This document shows, piece by piece, positions 30,920-37,019 of a stretch of 37,019 bases of DNA (within the stretch, counting starts at the first letter, position 1; each line of letters opens with the position of its first letter). Below the pieces are notes generated by a model. It was not told the DNA's origin. It ran no database searches and worked only from the letters and a program-made list of their open reading frames with translations. A program made the position numbers and the translations under genes. This stretch comes from CAZCAQ01 sp964540135 (GTDB lineage Bacteria > Patescibacteriota > WWE3 > UBA101185 > UBA10185), in NCBI GenBank assembly GCA_964540135.1, contig CAZILK010000012.1:1-37019 (forward strand). Reading direction: 5' to 3'.

Positions 30920-33238
30920 ATGTCCGCAAAACGAGGTAGGAAAAAAAAGTTTAAATTAAACTTACAAACAGGCTTTTTTAAATCAGTCTTTTCCATCTTT
31001 TTGTTCCTTGGTTCTGCTCTCACATTCATTTCTTTTTTCGCACCTGATTATCCTGTAAATGAACAGATACAGAATATAATGAGAAGCACACTTGGGTTTT
31101 CTTCAGTTTTTATTCCATTTATTTTAGGTGTTGCTGCATTTTTAACATTAAGCTCGTTTCGGCCAAACTTTATTCAAACAAGAGTATTGATTGGCCTAAT
31201 TGGTTTATGTTTAAGCTTTGCAGGAATTTTCCATATATTTTACAGCGACTCAGCCCTGGATGTTGCAAAAGACGGTCTTGGTGGAGGTTTTCTTGGCTAT
31301 CAAATGGCACAGCTCCTGAGAAACACAGTTTCGGTATACGGAGGGTTTTTTTTATTAATTGCTGCAATTGCAATCTTTGCCCTTATCACATTTAATACTT
31401 CTCTTGATAATCTTTTTGAAAAAGTTAAAGCACTTAAAGCTTTTCTTGCAAATCTCTTGCACTTTAAAATGCCAAGTAGAGCTTCCAAAGAAGATTCAAA
31501 TATTAATGTTCTCCCAATTGAGGCTGCTATTCAAACTCAGCAGAGCTTAAGTTTAACTCCAAGAGATGATCAATTAGGCGTAATGGGTGGAGTAAAAGAG
31601 GAGAAAAAAACTAAGATTGAAATAATTCCAAGCATGGCGGAGCCTCAAAACGAGAATGTAGAAGGAATAGTTTCCAATCTAAGCCCTCAAAGTGCTGTTT
31701 CTTTTAAACCAACCTCTCTTCAATACAATAATAAAGTTTGGGAATTACCGCCAATTGATTTGTTAAATGATCCAGCACCTGATAATGCTGATCGTGGCGA
31801 TGTTAAACTTAGGGAACAAATTATTATTAATACGCTCAAATCATTTGGTATTAATGCCCAGATGAAAGGGACGAGCTATGGCCCAACTGTCACAAGATAT
31901 GCAATCTTTGCTGAAGAAGGGACAAAGATCACAAAAATTGCGTCACTCCAGTATGACCTTGCCTTAGCACTTGCGTCCCCAACAGGCTCTGTTCGCATTG
32001 AAGCTCCGATGCCCGGGACTCATTTTATTGGAATTGAAGTACCAAATAACACAAGAACAACAGTTAGCTTTAAAGAGGTGTTTACATCTGAACCAATGAA
32101 ATCAACTAAAGTACCGCTATCTATTGTTCTTGGCAAGGATGTTGGTGGTTTCCCTCAGATATACTCTATTGGAAAAATGCCTCACCTGCTTGTTGCAGGA
32201 GCTACGGGTTCTGGTAAGTCAGTGTTTTTACACTCGATCATGTTCTCACTTTTATATAGATGCAGTCCGCTTGAATGCAAATTTATCTTAATTGATCCAA
32301 AAAGAGTTGAGTTAATTCACTATGCTGACATACCTCATCTTTTAACGCCTGTTGTTACGGACCTTGAAAAAGCTCCGTTTATATTTAAATGGGTTGTTGA
32401 AGAGATGAACCGTAGATACAAACTATTTGAGAGTGCAAGGGCACGTAATATTGAAAGCTATAATGAAAAATCAGGCTTTCACGCTCTCTCTTACATTGTA
32501 GTCATCATTGATGAGCTTGGTGAAATCATGGTAAGTGATCCTGCATCGGTTGAAAAAAATATTATAAGACTGGCGCAGCTTGCGCGTGCAACCGGTATTC
32601 ATCTAGTACTAACAACACAGCGTCCATCGACAAATGTCGTTACAGGATTGATAAAAGCAAACATCCCATCAAGAGCAGCCTTTAATGTTACAAGTAATAC
32701 TGACTCAAGAGTTATTATTGATCAGCCTGGAGCCGAAAAATTAATGGGTAAAGGGGACATGTTATTTGTACCGCCTGATGCCGCAAAACCAACCAGAATT
32801 CAAGGTGTTATGATTTGGGAAGATGAGATAACAAGACTTGTTAATTATTTAAAAGATTCAGGCTTTGGAACGCAGTATAATGACGAGATCTTTTCAACGA
32901 CTGTCCCAAGTGAACACGACGGTGGGGGAGGTATGGGAGCTGGAAGTGGTAAGGATGATTATTTTGATGAAGCAGCTGAGATAGTTCAGTCTTCCGGCAA
33001 AGCTTCAGCATCATATTTACAGCGCAGACTTTCGATAGGTTATTCACGAGCAGCACGTATTCTTGATGAATTAGAAGATGCGGGTATAATTGGGCCTGCT
33101 AGGGGAAGTAAACCAAGGGACATTTTAGTTAAAGATACTTTAAGTACCAGTCCTGAAATTTACGATGAGGACACAAATGGATTCCCAATAACCCCAGCGC
33201 TTGATTATGAAAACAGTAGGCCAAATTCTAGCTTCTGA
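30920..33238 (+). CDS. ftsK: DNA translocase FtsK/SpoIIIE
   Basis: Septal DNA pump that clears chromosomes at division. Four N-terminal membrane helices (within about 15-165), a linker (about 170-290), then the motor: FSFGINAQMKGTSYGPTVTRY-like alpha subdomain, Walker A GATGSGKS (about 427-434), Walker B YIVVIIDELGEI (about 523-534) and TTQRPSTNVVTG. The C-terminal winged-helix gamma domain (DDYFDEAAEIVQSSGKAS ... GYSRAARILDELEDAGIIGP, about 680-740) is complete, so sequence-directed translocation through KOPS-type sites is expected. 772 residues. Overlaps the RodZ-like gene by 32 nt. Confidence 0.97.
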   Translation: MSAKRGRKKKFKLNLQTGFFKSVFSIFLFLGSALTFISFFAPDYPVNEQIQNIMRSTLGFSSVFIPFILGVAAFLTLSSFRPNFIQTRVLIGLIGLCLSFAGIFHIFYSDSALDVAKDGLGGGFLGYQMAQLLRNTVSVYGGFFLLIAAIAIFALITFNTSLDNLFEKVKALKAFLANLLHFKMPSRASKEDSNINVLPIEAAIQTQQSLSLTPRDDQLGVMGGVKEEKKTKIEIIPSMAEPQNENVEGIVSNLSPQSAVSFKPTSLQYNNKVWELPPIDLLNDPAPDNADRGDVKLREQIIINTLKSFGINAQMKGTSYGPTVTRYAIFAEEGTKITKIASLQYDLALALASPTGSVRIEAPMPGTHFIGIEVPNNTRTTVSFKEVFTSEPMKSTKVPLSIVLGKDVGGFPQIYSIGKMPHLLVAGATGSGKSVFLHSIMFSLLYRCSPLECKFILIDPKRVELIHYADIPHLLTPVVTDLEKAPFIFKWVVEEMNRRYKLFESARARNIESYNEKSGFHALSYIVVIIDELGEIMVSDPASVEKNIIRLAQLARATGIHLVLTTQRPSTNVVTGLIKANIPSRAAFNVTSNTDSRVIIDQPGAEKLMGKGDMLFVPPDAAKPTRIQGVMIWEDEITRLVNYLKDSGFGTQYNDEIFSTTVPSEHDGGGGMGAGSGKDDYFDEAAEIVQSSGKASASYLQRRLSIGYSRAARILDELEDAGIIGPARGSKPRDILVKDTLSTSPEIYDEDTNGFPITPALDYENSRPNSSF

Positions 33239-33923
33239 GCGTAAAAGAAAGAAATGGACTCTTGAAGAGGTTCAGAAGTTTACAAAAATACATCCCGAAT
33301 ATATTAAAGCGCTTGAAAATGGCGACTACGATACTTTTAAAGGCAAAGTACATGTTAAAGGCTTTCTAAAGATATATGCGGAATTTCTTGAGCTCGACGT
33401 TGGCCAAACTCTTGCATTCTGGCGACGGGAATATGAAGCTGGATATGAGCGAGGGCGAAAAGAAAAAGCTTCGAAATATAGCCGCATTGCAATTAAGATT
33501 CCTAAAATTACCTTTGATTTAAAAACATACGGCTTTTTAAGCAGCTTTATTTTGATAGCTCTTTTTTTCTCATATGTCTTTTATCAATATCAAAGGTATT
33601 CTCAAGAACCAATCCTTATAATTAATTCACCAAAAAACGGCAGTATTGTAAAGCAGAACTTCATTGAAATTACCGGTAAGACTGAACCAGGCTCTGACAT
33701 ATTAATTAATAATCAACCTTTAGGGATTGACGAAGAAGGTAGTTTTTCAACAGTTCTGAGTTTGAATCAGGGCATTAATTCCATTTCTTTGACTGCAAAA
33801 AATAGTTTAGGAAATTTAACCACCAAAGATTTAACTGTTGTTTATAATAAACCCCTTAAACTTCCGGCAATTGAGCTGGATATTCCACCTCAGTCTTCGG
33901 AATCAACGCCAACTAAGCCATGA
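33207..33923 (+). CDS. RodZ-like helix-turn-helix membrane protein
   Basis: A 238-residue bitopic protein: cytoplasmic RodZ-type helix-turn-helix (about 1-70, VGQILASERKRKKWTLEEVQKFTKIHPEYIKALENGDY), a basic linker, a membrane helix (about 108-127, LSSFILIALFFSYVFYQY) and an outer Ig-like domain (about 135-215) followed by a Pro/Ser tail. RodZ links MreB filaments to the wall machinery in rods; no MreB is seen in this window. The start ATG 33207 lies within ftsK (32-nt overlap), so division and shape genes are coupled here. TTG 33201 is an alternative start. Confidence 0.85.
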   Translation: MKTVGQILASERKRKKWTLEEVQKFTKIHPEYIKALENGDYDTFKGKVHVKGFLKIYAEFLELDVGQTLAFWRREYEAGYERGRKEKASKYSRIAIKIPKITFDLKTYGFLSSFILIALFFSYVFYQYQRYSQEPILIINSPKNGSIVKQNFIEITGKTEPGSDILINNQPLGIDEEGSFSTVLSLNQGINSISLTAKNSLGNLTTKDLTVVYNKPLKLPAIELDIPPQSSESTPTKP

Positions 33924-34042
33924 CTCTATTTAGCATAGTTGACGTAAGACGTCTGTGATGACACAATAAACTTACGAAATTAGTTGCTTGCACGCTGCCC
34001 GAAGCAATTTGGTTTGCCGGTTTTGCGTAAAAAAATAACTTT
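33924..34042 (+). promoter_or_regulatory. Structured intergenic region, possible promoter and leader
   Basis: Possible -35 TTGACG (33939-33944) and -10 CACAAT (33962-33967), 17 bp apart, with a GACGT/ACGTC stem (33941-33953) in between. Downstream, TTGCTT (33984-33989) pairs with AAGCAA (34002-34007), enclosed by TTACG (33972-33976) and CGTAA (34026-34030). This would give a leader of about 70 nt folded before the GTG at 34043. It could be a leader, a terminator remnant or a small RNA; no known class is recognised. Confidence 0.3.
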
Positions 34043-34339
34043 GTGGATATCCAACTTGTACTAGTCATAATACTCGCGCTCCTAACCATCAATGTGTTAA
34101 TTGTTGGTGTGTACGTTGTCTTTGTCTTAAAAGATTTAAGGTCAACCATTAATAAAACAAACACTGTGCTTGATAATGTAAACAGTATTACTGCTGCCGC
34201 CCATTCAATGACAAATGCTTTATCATCCCCTGTCACAACAATTGCAGGTTTTGCTAATGCTGTTGCGGGAAGCTTTTCGGCTGTTAAATCGATCAGATCG
34301 TTAATACATACACCAAGTTCAGAGGAAGAGGATGAGTAA
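34043..34339 (+). CDS. Small DUF948-like membrane protein
   Basis: A 98-residue protein with one N-terminal membrane helix (about 3-28, IQLVLVIILALLTINVLIVGVYVV), then amphipathic helices (LRSTINKTNTVLDNVNSITAAAH) and an acidic end (SSEEEDE). The layout matches DUF948-type proteins, often found beside YtxH-like genes, as here (3 nt before one). Function unknown; probably membrane-associated stress or envelope protein. The GTG start at 34043 is the best in frame; no Shine-Dalgarno is visible. Confidence 0.65.
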   Translation: MDIQLVLVIILALLTINVLIVGVYVVFVLKDLRSTINKTNTVLDNVNSITAAAHSMTNALSSPVTTIAGFANAVAGSFSAVKSIRSLIHTPSSEEEDE

Positions 34340-34342
34340 TAT

Positions 34343-34843
34343 ATGTGTGATTCAAGAGGATCTAGTTCAAACTCATCAACAAATTTTATGTTAGGCGCAG
34401 TTATAGGAGCAGCTATAGGAGCTGCAGCAGCGTATTTATTAACTCCAACAACAGGAGATGAGAACCGTAAGAGAATTGCAACTTCTGCCAAGAAGTATAA
34501 GGTGAAGGGTGAAGAACTTATAGAATCAGCAAAATCTACCACCCAAGAACAACTCGATTCTTATGTAGAAAAAGCAGCGCCTTTAATTGAAAAAGCTGCC
34601 CCATACGTTGAAAAAATGAGTCCTTTAGTTCGCGAAGTTGAGCAAAAACTCAAACCCTATCTTACAAGCGCTAAACAAACAGGGCATAAAGTTGAACAAG
34701 AGGTCGAAGAAACTATTCAGCAGCTCATCACTGATACAAAACCAGCTCCTCAGAGCCCACTTATTGATCAAAAACACCCAAAAACAGCCTCAAAGACTGC
34801 CACTGAACCAAAGAAACGCTATTTTAAAAGACTTCGCAAGTAG
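34343..34843 (+). CDS. YtxH-like membrane-associated protein
   Basis: A 166-residue protein with an Ala/Gly-rich hydrophobic helix (about 15-37, FMLGAVIGAAIGAAAAYLL) followed by TPTTGDENRKRI, the YtxH hallmark (helix, then a short TP-x-GxxxR turn). The rest is amphipathic: seven-residue repeats EKAAPLI, EKAAPYV, EKMSPLV (about 78-98) and a Lys-rich, probably disordered tail. YtxH-type proteins are general-stress, membrane-associated proteins without known activity. Paired with the preceding DUF948-like gene. Confidence 0.75.
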   Translation: MCDSRGSSSNSSTNFMLGAVIGAAIGAAAAYLLTPTTGDENRKRIATSAKKYKVKGEELIESAKSTTQEQLDSYVEKAAPLIEKAAPYVEKMSPLVREVEQKLKPYLTSAKQTGHKVEQEVEETIQQLITDTKPAPQSPLIDQKHPKTASKTATEPKKRYFKRLRK

Positions 34844-34866
34844 TTTTTTTTAACTCTTACTTATAC

Positions 34867-34872
34867 TACAAT
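34867..34872 (+). promoter_or_regulatory. -10 element before the disordered-protein gene
   Basis: TACAAT lies 8 nt before ATG 34881, with only T-rich sequence where a -35 would be. The upstream T8 run (34843-34850 region) following a weak ACTT/AAGT stem could act as a poor terminator for the YtxH-like gene. Confidence 0.35.
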
Positions 34873-34880
34873 ACCTACAT

Positions 34881-35303
34881 ATGGCTGATATCCCATTAAA
34901 TACGCAACCAGTGAGCTCAAGCTTACAAGATGATACAACCCAAACTCCTGTTTTAAGCTCAAGTATGCCTGGCATTCCTTTAGGCTCTGAAAAAGGTGGG
35001 TATTTTGAAAAAAAAGCTGAGGAATATGCAGACCCAAACATGGCTGAAAAGCCACCCATTGATGAACTTTTGAGGCCTTCTGAAACTCCTTCTGCTAACG
35101 GGGGGCAGTCTATTAATGATCCACAAAGCTCAAAAAGTATATTTCAAGCCCCGGTTGTTGTGGATTTAAGAAAAAAGCTTGCACCTGTTTTCTCCAAACC
35201 AAAAAGAACAATAGCACCCAATGCTGATGCTATAACTCAACTTGCTGCAGATACAGAGCAGAAGTTTATTACAAGCATTAAAACTGCCCATGGAAATAAA
35301 TAA
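34881..35303 (+). CDS. Hypothetical, mostly disordered 140-residue protein
   Basis: Not recognised. Rich in Ser, Pro, Gln and Asp with little hydrophobic core, no signal peptide and no membrane helix. A more structured, basic stretch (about 90-110, FQAPVVVDLRKKLAPVFSKPKR) and a helical end (about 114-138) are the only likely ordered parts. Its end overlaps the start of the large ATPase gene by 14 nt, which suggests a joint role with that machine, perhaps as an accessory or docking protein (inference only). Confidence 0.6.
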   Translation: MADIPLNTQPVSSSLQDDTTQTPVLSSSMPGIPLGSEKGGYFEKKAEEYADPNMAEKPPIDELLRPSETPSANGGQSINDPQSSKSIFQAPVVVDLRKKLAPVFSKPKRTIAPNADAITQLAADTEQKFITSIKTAHGNK

Positions 35304-37019
35304 TCTAATATTCACCATCTTTTTTATCTCGCTTTATGCAACTATTCTTACCGCTGTTATCGCAGCTTTAGTCTTCCTCTTTTTTAGAAGGAGACGGCTT
35401 AAGAATGAAGAACAAAATCAATATAATCTGACTTTTATGCAAATTAAGGTTCCTCAGCAAAATGAGATTGAAATTGCAGAAGCTGAGCAAATGTTTGCAG
35501 GCTTTATGGGTTTTAAAAGATCTTTTTTTGCAGCACTGACCAAAGGTCAGTACAGTATTTCATTTGAAATAATTTCCAAAAAAGAAGGTATCGCTTTTTA
35601 TGTGGTTGCGCCTGATGATTTAGCACTTCATGTTGAAAAACAAATAAATGCTGCTTACCCAACAGCAGAGATTGATTTAATTGATCCGCAAGAGATTTGG
35701 GACCGAGGTAGTAATACTGCAATTATGGAATTAAATCTTGCAGGTCCTGAGTATTTCCCAATTAAAACCTACACTGACAATAAAACAGATACATTAAATG
35801 TTATTACATCTGCAGTCAGTAAGCTTGGACCTGAAGATGTTGTTGCAATTCAATATATTCTAAGGCCTGCAGGTAATGGCTGGCGAAAAGCAGGTAAGGT
35901 GTTTGTCCAGAGTGTGCGCAATAAAAACTCATCTGATAAACCAACTAAAATTGATGAAAACTTCTTACAAGGCATTGATAAAAAGACTGCAAAGTCAGCA
36001 TTTCGAATGGTTCTTAGAGTTGTGTCGATTTCAGATAATCTTGTAACTGCTGACTCGTATTTAAAATCAGTTGAAGGTGCTTTTGAGCAGTTCACTGATG
36101 TTACATATAACAAGTTTAAGTCAAGAAAATATCATCCAAAAAAATTCATCTCAAATTTTATATACAGAAGAGTTAGCTTTCATTCTTTTTACATCCCAAT
36201 CTTAGAGTACAAACTATTTGGTAACGCATCTGTTTTGAACATTGAGGAAATGGCTACTATTTTCCACTTTCCAAATAAAAATGTTTCAACTCCGGGTATT
36301 GTTTGGCTTGGTGCAAGAAGGGCTTTTGCTCCAGCGCATACCCCAAGTGAGGGGTTGCTTCTTGGTGTGAGTGCTTTTAGAGGACAGAAGAAGGACATCC
36401 ACATCAGAGAAGATGACCGCAGAAGACACATGTACATAATTGGGCAAACAGGTACTGGTAAATCTCAGTATATGAGAGCTATGGCGCTTCAAGATATTGA
36501 TGAAGGTAAGGGTATTGCGTTTATTGATCCACACGGTACAGAAATTGCAGCTATTCTTGAGAGAATTCCTGAGAATAGAGTTGATGATGTAATACTTTTT
36601 GATGCATCAGATTACGACCGGCCAATGGGTTTTAATATCCTTGAATGGAAGACTGAGGAGCAAAAAAACATGATCATCAACGCTTTTATTGCTCTTTTGT
36701 ATAAGCTGTACGATCCAAATCACACAGGAATAATAGGTCCCCAGCTTGAGCGTGCTGTTCGTAATATTATGCTTACTGCAATGTATGATCCAGAAAGTAC
36801 CATGGTTGATGTTTTAAGGATGGTTATTGATCAGCAGTATTACAAACAATTCTTACCAATTGTTAAAGATCCGCTTGTTAAAAGATACTGGCTTGATGAA
36901 ATTGCTAAGACATCGGATTTTCATAAAAGCGAAAAGATGGGCTATTTTGTTTCCAAGTTTGATAGGTTTGTAACCGAGCGTATTATGAGAAATATTATCG
37001 CTCAACCAAAGTCCTCTCT
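35290..37019 (+). CDS. VirB4/TraG-like secretion or pilus ATPase, 3' end beyond window
   Basis: At least 576 codons without stop to the window end. An N-terminal membrane helix (about 5-33, LIFTIFFISLYATILTAVIAALVFLFF after the first residues) is followed by a basic RRRRL turn, an N-terminal domain of about 330 residues (with FYVVAPDDLALHVEKQINAAYPTAEI-like segments) and a HerA/FtsK-superfamily ATPase core: Walker A GQTGTGKS (384-391) in MYIIGQTGTGKSQYM and Walker B GIAFIDPHG (about 404-412). Such ATPases, related to type IV secretion VirB4 and coupling proteins, are widespread in this kind of genome and thought to drive DNA or pilus transport. The start ATG 35290 overlaps the preceding gene by 14 nt. 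Confidence 0.8.
   Translation, partial: MEINNLIFTIFFISLYATILTAVIAALVFLFFRRRRLKNEEQNQYNLTFMQIKVPQQNEIEIAEAEQMFAGFMGFKRSFFAALTKGQYSISFEIISKKEGIAFYVVAPDDLALHVEKQINAAYPTAEIDLIDPQEIWDRGSNTAIMELNLAGPEYFPIKTYTDNKTDTLNVITSAVSKLGPEDVVAIQYILRPAGNGWRKAGKVFVQSVRNKNSSDKPTKIDENFLQGIDKKTAKSAFRMVLRVVSISDNLVTADSYLKSVEGAFEQFTDVTYNKFKSRKYHPKKFISNFIYRRVSFHSFYIPILEYKLFGNASVLNIEEMATIFHFPNKNVSTPGIVWLGARRAFAPAHTPSEGLLLGVSAFRGQKKDIHIREDDRRRHMYIIGQTGTGKSQYMRAMALQDIDEGKGIAFIDPHGTEIAAILERIPENRVDDVILFDASDYDRPMGFNILEWKTEEQKNMIINAFIALLYKLYDPNHTGIIGPQLERAVRNIMLTAMYDPESTMVDVLRMVIDQQYYKQFLPIVKDPLVKRYWLDEIAKTSDFHKSEKMGYFVSKFDRFVTERIMRNIIAQPKSS

Noticed and set aside
33913..34542. 209-codon minus-strand frame
   Set aside because: It is antisense to the DUF948-like gene and the start of the YtxH-like gene; the plus-strand frames show membrane helices and family layout, and this frame has no promoter or recognisable motif.
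1..37019. tRNA, rRNA or insertion sequence genes, and an alternative genetic code
   Set aside because: I found no cloverleaf-like or rRNA sequence in the few intergenic stretches, no transposase frames or terminal inverted repeats, and TGA acts as a stop at the family-correct ends of dnaJ, ftsK and the uracil-DNA glycosylase.

Overview
The window looks like a scaffold piece from a Candidate Phyla Radiation (Patescibacteria) bacterium, most likely of the Microgenomates / WWE3 / Dojkabacteria side of the group. This placement is inference. The reasons are low-GC DNA, very tight gene packing with many 1-47 nt overlaps, shortened versions of universal proteins (IF-2 without its N-terminal region, HrcA, PGK, TIM, a DnaJ without zinc finger), degenerate housekeeping relatives (DHH protein, Lon ATPase without protease), and a cell-surface set typical of the group (PilN/PilO-like proteins, sortase, LytR-CpsA-Psr protein, VirB4/TraG-like ATPase). 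TGA is read as stop throughout, so this is not a code-25 lineage. Two runs of exactly 100 N (15206-15305 and 22314-22413) are assembly gaps of unknown true size.

Layout. 1-1703 (minus): CTP synthase, cut at its C-terminus by the window edge. 1803-2463: a VapBC toxin-antitoxin pair. 2578-8084: thioredoxin, GAPDH, a small convergent/divergent unknown gene, then pgk - ferredoxin - short aldehyde-ferredoxin-oxidoreductase-like protein - tpiA, followed by an LCP protein. 8084-9527: HolA-like protein and sortase. 9533-11658 (minus): rpsT - pilN-like - pilO-like - a 59-residue membrane protein - a VPNTG-type sortase substrate, facing the sortase gene. 11759-15205: murJ and lepA. 15306-19406: hrcA-grpE-dnaK-dnaJ behind a promoter that contains a recognisable CIRCE element, closed by a clear intrinsic terminator. 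19563-25837: nusA, infB, a degenerate DHH protein, rpsO and pnp (the classical translation/RNA-decay cluster; rbfA or truB could lie in the second gap). 25884-30876: zinc-ribbon membrane protein, protease-less Lon ATPase, Nudix protein, family-4-like uracil-DNA glycosylase, RNase J. 30920-37019: ftsK, a RodZ-like gene, two small envelope proteins, a disordered protein, and a VirB4/TraG-like ATPase that runs off the window.

Two themes stand out. First, many genes at the head of an operon have a sigma70-like -10 element only 5-13 nt before the start codon (pyrG, vapB, the 75-residue gene, pgk, hrcA, rpsO, pnp, ftsK and others), so leaderless or nearly leaderless mRNAs seem to be common, while internal genes sometimes have Shine-Dalgarno sequences. 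Second, the triose part of glycolysis carries an unfamiliar insertion: a ferredoxin plus a half-length aldehyde/glyceraldehyde-3-phosphate ferredoxin oxidoreductase relative, translationally coupled to tpiA, beside shortened PGK and TIM with changed active-site surroundings. This is the best candidate for an undescribed system in the window.
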